From positions 20,149,650 to 20,213,649 of the forward strand of contig NC_079887.1 in NCBI RefSeq assembly GCF_029227915.1: a DNA stretch of 64,000 bases, given 5' to 3'. Positions within the stretch are counted from its first letter, which is position 1, and each line of letters opens with the position of its first letter. The translations under genes were made by a program, and so were the position numbers. This DNA is from Hydractinia symbiolongicarpus (Eukaryota > Cnidaria > Hydrozoa > Anthoathecata > Hydractiniidae). The notes below the pieces were generated by a model. It did not search any database and was not told the DNA's origin. It was given only the letters and a program-made list of their open reading frames with translations. This document shows positions 47,946-58,480 of the stretch, piece after piece.

Positions 47946-50295
47946 ATTTCGCCTTATTGATGAATTTGCTAGAAGGTCTGGTACCAAGGGACCCTGAGGA
48001 CAAGGATGGCTGTGTATGCGAAACAGAATATAGGGAGAGAACAGAGTAGAAATATGAACCAAAAAAAAAGGATCAAATAACCAAAGTTCTGTTCTTAACC
48101 TTCTCTTCTTATTTAAGGTAATTGAAAAATAGTACAATTTTTGTTATTTTTTATTCATGTCAATCACACCACATCTGTTACCACAAACGTAAGTCATTCC
48201 ATGTTCTTACTACGGATTAAATTAAACCTAATCTGCATTTTACCTTGACAGTAGTATAACCAACGTGCTTTGGCTTGATTTGCGAAAGATTTGCGATTTT
48301 TAGTAAAAACAAAAGTTTATCCACAAGTCTTTTTTAATTGGTAACGATATAGGTCACTTTATCTATAATAAAACAAAAAAGAATTTGTAACATAGCTTAT
48401 TTATAACTATAGGGTAAAAATGCAAAATGCCCATCAGCTGCCGGAAATTTGTTTCAAAAATGCAAGCCCTTTTTTCATTTCAATTTTAAATATTGTTAAA
48501 GTATTCCTTGTAAAACTTTTTCAATTAATGGTACAACAAAGTTTTTTTACCATATTTTTTAGCTTTTTGAAAACTGTGTTCAACCATTTGGCGAGCAATG
48601 AAATTTTCCGCCGGTGTTTCTAAATATGTACAGGTAAGAAACTGTGGTGAAATTTCCCTATCAGGTTTATAATTTTTACCTAGCTAGCTAAATATCGTCC
48701 TTTCAAAGTTATTCTAGCTAGCTAGCTATATAAAATGGTATTTCGCTGGTGATATTTCTGATAGGAATCAAATTTTATGTACCCTGTACATATAAATTAA
48801 TGACACCACCGAATAAAGAAACCGTATTAGTCTATTTCTTCTTCTAAACGATACCGAAATCTGGGTGTGATATATATCGGAATTAATTGTCTTTAGGAAA
48901 TCAGCTTTCCAACTTCAATACCGAATTCTGGTTGTAGTAACAGAACGTGAAGTCCCATGTTTAAACATGAAAAACAGATCGGACCTATCTTGCTTTGGAT
49001 CACTTAAAGAATTGATCAATAAAGAACCAACCTTATCTCAGATGCTTTTTCTCTTTTTGACAATCTCAAAAAGTTAGACGTGGCCCTATTGACAAGCTGG
49101 ACGAAGAAAAATATTGACCAATCTCGTCCCCAGGGCTCTAGCGTAGAGGACCCCTGGAGGCGAGACTGAATTTAATTCTCGTCCAGGGTCAAAAAACTTT
49201 GTGAAATCGAAAGTAATAATGGCACCATAATGGGAAAAAATTTTAAAAAACAACCCGTCATTGCAGAGTTTTGAGATTTTACAAACTGAAGGTATTGCGA
49301 TGTCAGCATAAACAATCAATAGAGTTGTTAGGTCAGAAACGGGTCCCTATGTCCCTAAAACGAAAAATTGAGTTATACTCCACGTAGAAACCAGGTTAAA
49401 TATTAGGGAAATTAAGTTTTCAGCAGGAAGGCTTCTCTTTCGTTCTCTCGGGCGACTCGCACATGTCAGAAAACGAGAAAGAAGCTCTGAGTGAGAGAGA
49501 ATCTCAAAAAACGTTTCCTCGTGTCTAGTGCAAAAACTATCTATCATAAAACTAAATTTTTTAAAGAAATTTACAAAATAATGACAAAGAAAGCGTTCAA
49601 GTTATTCTGAAAGGTCTCCTTTTCCCTGATTTTCCATAATTAGACACAACGTTTTCGTCCCTGGCCTTTGGCTGTTTTATTTAAAAAATGTAGGTGGAAT
49701 AAAATATCCGGTTCAGTTATGTTGTATTGATTTTGTATAGGGAACTCTGAATATTCTGATATAATTTTGCGTTAATGCCTCTTCTTTTTCTACTTTGTCG
49801 CGAAGTTTTGCCTTCTATTAGCTAATTAAATGAAATAAAATTTGACTGGAAGAAAATTGCCGAAATATAGTTTGGTGGGATAACTAAAAAATAATTTTTT
49901 AGGAATTACAAAAAGAAATAATTTTGATGGTAATCTAAATTTGGCGGATAATGAAAATAATTTATTCCAAAAAGCTTTTTTTTGTAATTCGGTTTTTTAA
50001 TACAATACCTTAAACTTCACGGGCTCAGGTCAATTTCGTCGGTAGATCATTAGGACAAATAAATTGAGGTCTTTGGGCCACTGTCAACTGGCTTTGCAGA
50101 CTCTGGAAGAAGCAAAAATCTGGGTAAAAGTTAAGTGAGTAAACGTGCATGCATTTTACGTTTTTTAGAATTTATGGTGATAACAAAGAAATAGTTTTTG
50201 CGTGAATTTAATTAAATAAAATCCGTTAAATTTTTTCCGCTTGGCCAATAAAAGCTCACGCATGCGCAAGCATGTTTTTGTTTGTTATTTCTTAA
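47946..50295. other. Intergenic, no supported gene
   Basis: AT-rich. Contains TAGCTAGCTAG runs near 48685 and 48720 and a CTCGTCCCCAGGG...CCCCTGGAGGCGAG imperfect palindrome at 49122-49163 related to the MITE end motif. No gene recognised. Confidence 0.35.
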
Positions 50296-51745
50296 CAAGA
50301 CGTATGATATACGCAAACAACCTCGCCAACAAAATTTATAAAAAGCTGTCTATGAAATTGTGATTTCTGTTACGAAGTTAGACACGACATATTTTGCTAT
50401 TCGGATAGGCAATAATATTGATAGAAAATTCCTCGAAATTTCAATTTTCTGGAGTAAACTGACTGTCAGGAAGAAGAAAGACCACAAGCTCCACCTAAAA
50501 TTTTTGAAAAAAAAAAAAAACAACAAAAAAAAAAAAAACGGGGTATAAGAAAGACACTTAGTGAGAAAAAGCAAAATAAAGAAAAACAAGAAGCCCTGGG
50601 GGCTCTAAGAATTTCCGCTCGCTACCAAAATATTTGATGACAACCTGCTAATTCGTTGTGTTATCGTGCCAGACATTCGAAGAGGTTTGGTGCATGAAGC
50701 TCTGAAGATAAAACACATGTGACATTATATCTTACAACAAACGCAAACAAACGAAACGTGTCATAATAAACTCACATTTTAAAAGAAATTGCTAACAAAA
50801 TTACAGCCTATCATTCATAGTTGAAAGTCTTGCGCTTGAAACGTTTATGGTCTTAAACAGCATTTAGTTGACAAAAAATCAAAATTTTGATGTGACCATC
50901 ATTTTCAGCATACTTTTTTTATTAACTGTGCCAAATTTTGTTTAAAATAAAGTAGTTATAATTTTTGGACCAATTTTGGCCTAAAATGACATTTAGGTGA
51001 CAAAAATCAAAATTATTATGTCACCATTATGTTTAGCACACTTTTTTTGTTAACTGTGCCAAATTTTGTCGAAAACAAATACCAATTTTGGCCTGAAACG
51101 TCATTTAGATGACTTCCCAGTAGTTAGGAAGCTTGGGTAAGAAGTTTGAATCTGTGACGAGGAACGTGAAATCCCAGGGTCGATTTTTTCTCAAAAAATG
51201 CTCCGAAAGAAAAAAACGACGGTTTTAAAGAATTTCCTACGCCTGCAAGCGCGGAAATTCAATAATACACGATCTTAATTTTTCGAAAAAGGAAATAGCT
51301 TTAGTTAAAAAAACCATATTACTAGAAAAAAGAAAAAATACAGCCTATCATTCATGGTTGAAAGTCTTGCGATTGAAACGTTTATGGTCTTAAACGGCAT
51401 TTATAGTTGACAAAAAATTAACATTATGATGTCACTATTATGTTCAGCATAATTTTTTTGTTAACTGTGCCAAATTTTGTCGAAAACAAATACCAATTTT
51501 GGCCGATGACTTCTAAGTACTTAGAGAGTTTAGGTATGAAGTTTAAATTTGTGACGTTGCAATTGACCATTTGGTTAGTTAGTTACGAGTTGGAAACACA
51601 TCCTCGCAGGCGATAGTAAAAAGTAAAAATAGTTACCAAGATAAGATTCGAACACACGACTACTACCGTGTCGGTGCTCAGTGAGGCAAAAATTTCTATT
51701 TTTGTGGGACACATTTGCGTTTTAATACAAGCTCACAAGCTTGTA
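50296..51745 (+). repeat. Dispersed repeat family A, copy 3, with inserted repeats
   Basis: The left edge matches copy 1 (CAAGACGTATGATATACGCA) and the right edge ends in ACAAGCTCACAAGCTTGT, with GATTCGAACACACGAC near 51645. It is longer than copy 1 because the middle, about 50.8-51.55 kb, holds repeated blocks: TTGAAAGTCTTGCGCTTGAA and TTAACTGTGCCAAATTTTG occur near 50.82-50.95 and again near 51.36-51.48, with a partial copy between. Confidence 0.55.
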
Positions 51746-52270
51746 ATTATTTATAGTTTACGAACCAGATGGGATATTTCCATCCGGCTCGTTACTTTCC
51801 GTCTTGGTAGTGTAAGTTTGTTATTTTCAAAGGTAAATTACGATCTTTATGCACAATTATTCATTCATCCTTTTCAGACAAAAAAGACACAAAAAGCGGC
51901 GTGTAAACAAGGTATTGTCCTTCTGAGGCTGTTTTTTTTACAAAATTCGAATAATCTGCATCATTTTTTGTATCTACCACAAAGAAATGGACAGCGTTAA
52001 ACATCAATATTGTAGTTTGATCAACCTGCACATTATGAAAAAGAGAAATTACTCGCTATGTTAGACATTTTAAATGTTGATTTTCTAATAATAACGAGGC
52101 TCATACCAAGAAGAAGAATTCTGGTGTCAATCTGTTAAAGTAAAGACGTGTTAAAGTTTCTGCTTATTCTCTCATATGTTCTTGATTTTAAAATTACGAC
52201 AATGAGGACCAGGTAAGAAACTTTCAGCGTAAGTATGCCCTTGAAACATACCGTGGGGTCATATTAATAC

Positions 52271-52858
52271 AGTGTCTCTATAGCGGACACCATCGGGACT
52301 TCAGTAAAGTGTCCGCCATAGAGAGGTGCCCGCTACATGGAGGTTCGTCCCAAAATTAGCTTACATTTCTTCAAAAACCATTCCGGGGCTATTAGGGCGT
52401 ATTGAAATCGACAGTGAGGAGTATCAAGAGACTGGTTTTGGGAGAAGAAAGACAGTGAAGACAATATATTGAAGTTATGCTACTTTTCTTTCAAAACTAA
52501 AACAAGATCAAGGACTTGACAAAAAAACATTGAGATATTGCTTTGTCTTTGATATGTTCTACTTTGTCAATGAATTCTGAATTTAGAACAGTTAGAGTTT
52601 CATCATTTTGATTTATTGAAAAATTTAGCAATTCGTCCAAATGTTGCTTTTGATGGAGAAAAGAGATAGAGAAATGTTACTTCTGGTACAGTCGCGTGCG
52701 CGTACAACAGTTAGATCACAACAAATCCAGCACCATCCAATACCATGCCATGCCTAGCCATGGTTCTTCCCTATCATACAGCAATGAGTAAGGGTAAGTC
52801 CCTATAAAGTGATGACGTCATCAAATTATGCAGAATAGGAGGTCCAAAATTTTTCTAG
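52271..52858. repeat. Candidate left terminal repeat of the Polinton
   Basis: Noncoding. Its first 80 bp contain three imperfect copies of a TGTCCGC-CATAGAGAGG motif in direct and inverted orientation (52274-52348), a style seen at ends of DNA elements. The rest to 52858 has no coding signal before the polymerase frame opens. The partner terminus would be needed to prove it is an inverted repeat. Confidence 0.4.
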
Positions 52859-54958
52859 CACAATTCCCTAAAAATCAACGCGCATATCAAAGGGGAATTC
52901 CCTGATCTTGATCGTGATATTGTGAAAAGCCGTGGCTTAACCGGGTATTATAGGCTACGCAAGGCCGAATTGGTTGCCCTATTGGAGAATGTACCACAGA
53001 AACCGGTCAGGCCCATTAGGGACAGGAGATGGCCAAGACCCGTCCAACCATCCGGGGTAAAATCAGGGAATGGTACAACTGGGTATTGCCCCCATCTGAG
53101 AAGGATGTATTCGAGAAACAGGAATTGTTGAAAAATCGTTCCGTTGTGAGGGATAAGATGCAGGGATAGTACAACTGGCTTGTGGACGCTGTTCCAAAAC
53201 CTATAAAAGAGGGGGTCAAGAGTACCTATGCAGCATTCAAACGCGGGTTGATGGGGTTCTATAACAGGACAGCCAACACAGGGTCTACACTCCATGATGA
53301 GATAGAAAAAGAGGCCGGGGAAGACTATCTATATGAACTCTACTATACCTATCCGCAGAAACCCATGACCAAACTAACAGAGGCCGAACGTAAACGGCAT
53401 GATGAGGCATCGAAATGCCATATCTGCATGAGGCCGTTTGACGGCTGTGAAAATAACCGTAAAGTCAGGGACCATTGCCACTATACGGGGCAATATAGAG
53501 GTGCAGCGCATAACAGCTGCAATTTGAAGTATAAGATACCCAGCCACATCCCCGTCATCTTCCATAACCTTTCGGGGTATGATGCACACCTGCTTATCCG
53601 GGAATTAAGGGAAAGATACGACACGCAGGACATTGGGTGCATCGCCGAAAATACAGAAAAATATATCAGTTTCAATGTCAAAATCAAGGTACCCCTTGGA
53701 GGTATGGGATATGGTGATAGCGAGACTTATAAGACCACAGAGATTAGGTTTATCGATAGTTGTCGATTTATGGCCTCAAGCCTGGATAAGTTGGCAAGCA
53801 ACCTCATTGGAACAAACGCCGCAGGTATGAAATGTCAACAGTGTGTAGATACCTGTCTTGAATTCCAGAGCATAGACGCTGAATATGAGGCAAAGTTTTG
53901 GTGCAAATATTGCAACTCAAATACCACGAAGCAGCTTCATAAGGACAAGGCAAAGGCAAACGTACCGTACATGGCAAAGTTCATCGACAAAGATGATGCT
54001 TCAGGCTGATGCTGAGAAAAGGCGTGTACCCCTATGAATACATGGATGGATGGCAGCGATTCGAGGAGCTGGAACTACCTCCCAAGAAGGCCTTCTACAG
54101 CAAGCTGAATATGAAGGGTATCAGCGACAGGGACTATGCCTATGTGAAAGAGGTATGGAATCTCATTACCTCGGGGGTGATAACGTTACTATGGGAGACT
54201 ACCATGACATCTACCTGACCATAGACGTCCTGCTATTGGCCGACGTCTTCGAGACATTTCGAGGCGTCTGCTTGGACAACTACAACCTTGATCCCGCCCA
54301 TTTCTACTCCGCACCCGGCTTGGCATGGAAGGCTGCACTCAAATTTACGGGGATTAAGTTAGAGCTTCTCACCGATCCTGACATGCTCCTGATGTTCGAG
54401 AAGGGTATAAGAGGAGGTATAACCCAGACGGTACACCGGTATGCCAAGGCCATTAACAAGTATATGGGAGAACAGTATAACCGGGATGAGGAGTCCTCCT
54501 ACCTGCAGTATCTGGATGCGGACAACCTATACAGATAGGCTATGAGGCAGGATCTCCCAACAGATGGTTTGAAGCTCATTGAGGACAGTAGGCATGGGTA
54601 CATATCAGAGGTTGATATCGATTACCCGAAGGAGCTACACGACAAATATAACGAGTTGCCGTTCCTACCGGAATGCACTATGGTCCATAAGGTAGAGAAA
54701 CTGGTACCAAATTTGGGGACAAGCAAAAGTATGTAGAACACATCAGGGCCCTTCACAAGGCTTTAAAACATGGGCTTGAATTGAAGAGGGTACATCCACA
54801 GGAGCCAGGTTCTTATTCAAAACAAGGGTCATAAGGTATACACGCAAGAGGTATCGAAGTTAGCTCTTAACAGGGCAGATGACAAACGGATCGTGCAGCC
54901 TGATCAAATTACAACAATGGCCAGGGGCCATTACCGCCTAGCGTCTACCGGGGAATAA
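52859..54958 (+). pseudogene. Polinton DNA polymerase B, core deleted
   Basis: Protein-primed family B polymerase that would replicate the element. In order: a SAP-like N-terminal module (GYYRLRKAELVALLENV, about 52943-52993); a linker ending VPKPIKEGV; an endonuclease VII-like zinc module (CHICMRPF, then DHCHYTGQYRGAAHNSCNL, 53417-53530); and 3'-5' exonuclease landmarks (FHNLSGYDAHLL and later YHDIYLTIDVLLLADVF). The sequence then reaches DADNLYR at 54520-54538. Beyond KQKYVEHIRALHKAL (54721-54765) it jumps near 54800 directly to the family's extreme C-terminus (HKVYTQEVSKLALNRADDKR). The palm and fingers, with the catalytic aspartates, are absent. In-frame TAG at 53167 and 54536; frame breaks near 53.05, 54.00, 54.19 and 54.71 kb. 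The start codon is not identifiable. Confidence 0.8.
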
Positions 54959-55030
54959 AATGGAGGTGTGCACACTAGTCGCTATAATCCTACCGCATTT
55001 TGCTTCCTCCGATATAGACGTATAATAAAG

Positions 55031-55534
55031 ATGTCGTCCGATAACGCACAAGTCTTTGACAATGCCTCTGCAGAATATGAAAATACTGAAAAGTCCGTCG
55101 ATAAGCGTCAGGTGCTGAAAGAGGCCCTACGAAAATGAAAGGGTCATCTTTTGCCAAAGAAGTGTACAGAAGGGTTTGTTGACAAGGCCCCGGAGAAGGC
55201 CATCGATAAAGTCCATACAGAGTATGTGCAACGTGAGCTCCAGGAGAAGGGAGAAAAGACGGCAAAAGCACTGTCCACCCATGTTATAAGCTTGTATGCC
55301 AGCATGATTGGGAACTTTGTGGATATTGACTTCGTCGACGAATTACGTCGAGATATCGAAGAAGACCCTATTATTAGGGATAGTATGACCGATCTGGAGA
55401 TCCTTGTATACTGTACCATCGGTAGGTGCTTATCCCCTTTGCTTGTGGCAGGCTATACGGCCCGGCATGTAAGCAAAAAGAAACAGGAGGAGGTGGTGAA
55501 GGAGGCGGATACGGTGGAGGAGACGGTGCTATAA
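55031..55534 (+). pseudogene. Polinton protein of unknown function
   Basis: The ATG at 55031 is preceded directly by TATAATAAAG. The frame runs 168 codons with one in-frame TGA at 55136-55138 (after KEALRK). The product is charged and helical (VDKAPEKAIDKVHTEYVQRE), with a more hydrophobic middle (STHVISLYASMIGNFVDIDF) and an acidic tail. A single base change would explain the stop, so the gene is nearly intact. It lies 6 bp before the next gene, in the same orientation. Unrecognised beyond its place among Polinton genes. Confidence 0.5.
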
Positions 55535-55540
55535 GAATAA

Positions 55541-55855
55541 ATGAGTGAAGAAGTTCAGAAACAACAAGAGGAGAGGATTATAACAAAACCGCCGAAGAAC
55601 GAGGATCGTGTAGCGGCAGGCAAGAGACTTGCCGAATGGAACAGAAGGAACAAGGCCGACTTAAAGAAGAACGTGGGCAAAGAACCTTCACAGGATGATA
55701 AGGAACCTGCGACAGGTTCCAGCAAGTCAACGGATGTATGCCTTTATGGTGTCGGGAGTTTGGCCATATTGGCGATAGGTGTCGGGGTTTGGTATATGTT
55801 TAGCAGGGGTAAAAATGAATCCAAAACCCCGCAACAGGGTCCTAGCATGGCATAA
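55541..55855 (+). CDS. Small single-pass membrane protein
   Basis: 104 codons, uninterrupted. The N-terminal part is charged (EDRVAAGKRLAEWNRRNKAD). One membrane segment near residues 69-88 (YGVGSLAILAIGVGVWYMF) is followed by a short basic tail. The ATG is preceded by ATAAGAATAA. Small proteins with this AGKRLAEWN-plus-membrane layout occur in Polintons; a virion-membrane or structural role is an inference only. This is one of the few intact frames in the element. Confidence 0.6.
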   Translation: MSEEVQKQQEERIITKPPKNEDRVAAGKRLAEWNRRNKADLKKNVGKEPSQDDKEPATGSSKSTDVCLYGVGSLAILAIGVGVWYMFSRGKNESKTPQQGPSMA

Positions 55856-55917
55856 CCCAGCCTCAGGTTGACATTCCCAATATGCAATGAATTTTTTAGA
55901 AAAATGATACTTAATAA

Positions 55918-56170
55918 ATGACAAGTAAGCATGATGATAGCAATATGGGGACAAAAGAGACCATGGTTATTGACTCCCTTTGGGAATCCGTCAGATTAGT
56001 ATCGTATACTATTCTCATAGCCATGGGAGCAAAGAAGGCCTATACCCGGAGCCAAGATTGACATGGAGGACGGCCTGAAGCTTGCCGGTTATATGACGGC
56101 AGCGATATTATTCGATGAATATGCAATTAAACAGGGATGGTACAAAAAGTCTCTGATACCTCCGAAATAG
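55918..56170 (+). pseudogene. Small Polinton protein, frameshifted
   Basis: The ATG at 55918 is preceded by ACTTAATAA. The first frame runs through SLWESVRLVSYTILIAMGAK to a TGA near 56060. A second frame continues DMEDGLKLAGYMTAAILFDE and YAIKQGWYKKSLIPPK to the TAG at 56170. A one-base frame change near 56057 separates them. The whole would be about 84 residues with one or two hydrophobic helices. Function unknown. Confidence 0.45.
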
Positions 56171-56181
56171 AGCGTACGATA

Positions 56182-56215
56182 ATATTTCTATTTGCCACTA
56201 GGCAAATAGAAATAT
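56182..56215. terminator. Perfect 15-bp hairpin after small ORF
   Basis: ATATTTCTATTTGCC (56182-56196), loop ACTA, and its exact complement (56201-56215). It starts 12 bp after the stop of the preceding gene and overlaps the ATG of the next. It may shape transcript 3' ends; no poly(A) motif lies beside it. Confidence 0.5.
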
Positions 56216-56718
56216 GAAAGAGGCCAAAAAAATGTTCCAGGTGTTCAAAATCTCTCCCCTTGAACCAGTTCAAGGCAAAGGGCAAAAGTCAACTAACGAG
56301 TACATGCATTCCCTGCCTTGATCTTATGAGGATTTCAAAGGGTCACACTAGACGTCGCATTTATATGCAACCCTTACATGAGTAAATAATTATACTCCAG
56401 AACCATATTCAGGCCCAGTTTTCCTAAGGCTATACCTGGGAAAATTTCGAGTTGCATGTACACCATAAGACACCTTTCAGAAACGAGGAGTCGTTTAATT
56501 CTCCAACGCTTGCTGAGGTCACCAAAGGATTACAGCGGGCCCTAACCGCTATAGTAAATGGACATCAAACATTGTAGGGTATGAAAAAAACTACTTCCCC
56601 CGACAAGTTCAAAATAAGGGGGAATAGTAGAACCAAGACATGTATAAGTTGTCTTGATAAAGCGAAGGAGAGGCGTTGTACCAAATGCAAGGACATCGAA
56701 GACATTGACCACAAATAG
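56214..56718 (+). pseudogene. Polinton protein with C-terminal CxxC motif, broken
   Basis: Starts MKEAKKMFQVFKISPLEPVQ and meets a TGA after HSLP and a TAG after FKGSH. Another frame then reads HHKTPFRNEESFNSPTLAEV, TKGLQRALTAIVNGHQTL, a TAG, and the open stretch 56581-56718 with TCISCLDKAKERRCTKCKD. The C-x2-C...C-x2-C pattern could bind zinc. The pieces appear to be one gene of about 165 residues. Function is unknown; it lies just upstream of the packaging ATPase. Confidence 0.4.
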
Positions 56719-56724
56719 ACTCCC

Positions 56725-57458
56725 TTGCTATTGATATGGAAATTAGAGGGTTTCAACAGGATGATAACTATCTACTTGTATACCTTATTGACATACAACA
56801 TTATACTCCAGTACGCCGAACTCATCGGAGAGAGCCAAGAGAAGGCAACGCTCGTCGAGAGGTATTGCAATGCATTAAGATGCCTGCAAGGAAAATTAAT
56901 GTATACTCCACTACCCCTCGAATACCAGGCTCGAGGGACTAAGCTATGCCCTGCCTGTCGAGGATCCTTGGTGAACAATCACGGAGGTAAATGGATTTGC
57001 TCCGCATGTGCCGGGGTATATCCGAAAATCCATGATCGAAAATGGTCGAATTATTTAAATAAAATGTTGGATGTCGTAAGAGATCTGCATACGGCAATCT
57101 TCACGGGACCTACTTCTTGCGGAAAAACGCAACGTGTTTTGGACCTGCTTGAGCATGAATATAGACACCACTATCATAATATTGTCATTTTGTGCCCAAC
57201 TATACGGTGAAATGCCACCTATTTGGAGAGGGCATCGCTATGGCGTGACGAATATGTATTTCTGATTGATCCTAATAACCAGCTATTCAAATGGATCCAA
57301 AATTGTCCTCATTGTGGTACCCTCATGAAAAAAGTGACATGAAACAAGTTGATAAGGAGACGAATTTGATCTTCCATTGGGATGACATTAAGGCTGAATT
57401 GAAAAAATCAAAGCACGCACGCCTATATGTGAGGTTGGAACATCCTAGAACGTATTAA
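56725..57458 (+). pseudogene. Polinton packaging ATPase, Walker B region deleted
   Basis: FtsK/HerA-type (A32-like) ATPases pump the genome into the capsid. An N-terminal zinc-ribbon-like CPACRGSLVNNHGGKWICSA (56950-57009) precedes Walker A, FTGPTSCGKTQRVLD (57100-57144), and IVILCPTIR, with a TGA at 57208-57210 where a Trp codon is likely. The frame continues with FLIDPNNQLFKW. It then breaks near 57300-57320 to the family's C-terminal tail (SDMKQVDKETNLIFHW, and SKHARLYVRLEHP) ending at TAA 57456-57458. The Walker B and sensor segments that should lie between are missing, so ATP hydrolysis would be lost. The beginning, before about 56800, is uncertain. Confidence 0.7.
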
Positions 57459-57503
57459 AATGACCACGGCGAAAACCTCTGGCCAAGCATCAGTATATAA
57501 AAA

Positions 57504-58262
57504 ATGTCTTCACAACTCGCCCTATTCAACGCAATACCCGCAGGATCGATTGAGACCTTGTTCGATAAGCAAGGTCAGCCTCTGTTTAAACGTGCCGATC
57601 TCGAGAAATTCCTATGCATTCCAAATGCCAGGAAGTATGGCCTTGATCGTCATATGACAATATCAAGGGTAGAAATAGAGGGTATGCAGGGGACTGTACC
57701 CAGCTCGTACAGCCGGTCGGGTATGCTAGGAGGAGGGAAAAATCCTCATGATGTATTTGTCACGTTGGACGGGGCCCTCGAAATGACCGTCAGGTCAAGA
57801 AAGCCTAAGGCCGTAGCCTTGACAAAATGGTTGGCCGGGAAGAGGGTGGAAAAATTACAGGAGACTACCAAGTAGAAGGATAATGTTCTGGCCCTTCTTA
57901 ATGATGAAATTGAGGACAGGGATAGTCAGCTCATGGCGTTGGGGGATGAAATTGAGGAGCTACAGCAACGTGCCGTACCACACCTCGGAGATCCCGGCAA
58001 GGATAATAGCATGGTCATTATACAAAAGAACAACGATGATCCCTTCCAATTCCTTGCCATCTGCGGCCAATAGGGGTATGTAGCCCAAAAAATAAGAATT
58101 AAGCTCGTTGATTACCCTAAGGGTGAGATTGTGGTACTGGCAGAGACTCCAAATGCCATTCTTCATCACAATTGGCTTCAAGAACGTGGATGTATTGAAG
58201 TCAACCCGGAGAGGGTCAGACATTTTAAGCTTGGTGAGAATTACACACATGGCGCCTCTTAG
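57504..58262 (+). pseudogene. Bro-N domain protein with two in-frame TAGs
   Basis: The N-terminal 123 residues form a Bro-N (BRO family) DNA-binding domain: FDKQGQPLFKRADLEKFLCI, then GGGKNPHDVFVTLDGALEMT and PKAVALTKWLAGKRVEKLQE. The same frame continues past a TAG at 57873-57875 into a coiled coil (EIEDRDSQLMALGDEIEELQ). After a second TAG at 58071-58073 it continues into a C-terminal domain (VAQKIRIKLVDYPKG, HNWLQERGCIEVNPERV) and ends at 58260-58262. In all this is 253 codons with only two point stops. BRO proteins occur in baculoviruses, phages, NCLDV and some mobile elements. The ATG is preceded by TATATAAAAA. It is the last plus-strand gene before a convergent integrase. Confidence 0.75.
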
Positions 58263-58311
58263 AACTCGCGGAATAGGTGTACTCAGATCCAAGTACACCC
58301 AACCAAAACAC

Positions 58312-58343
58312 AATTTTTACTACTCCTGCGGGTAGTAAAAATT
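58312..58343. terminator. 12-bp perfect hairpin in convergent spacer
   Basis: AATTTTTACTAC (58312-58323), loop TCCTGCGG, exact complement at 58332-58343. It lies 50 bp after the Bro-N stop. Near it, CCAAGGGG (58408-58415) and CCCCTTGG (58428-58435) form a further 8-bp stem. Confidence 0.45.
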
Positions 58344-58447
58344 ATTCCCGCGTAATATATTGGTTACTAACCAACCCCCTGTTTCAGGTCTGAAATAATA
58401 GGGCCCAAGGGGGCATTTCCGTGGGGCCCCTTGGTAAAACCAAGGGT

Positions 58448-58480
58448 TGAAGGATTGGTAGAACTACTACCAATCCTTCA
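58448..58480. terminator. 14-bp perfect hairpin over integrase stop codon
   Basis: TGAAGGATTGGTAG (58448-58461), loop AACTA, exact complement at 58467-58480. The right arm contains the integrase stop codon and its last codons (minus strand). Confidence 0.5.

Noticed and set aside
52948-53295. Minus-strand open frames across the polymerase
   Set aside because: They are shadows of the plus-strand polymerase frames.
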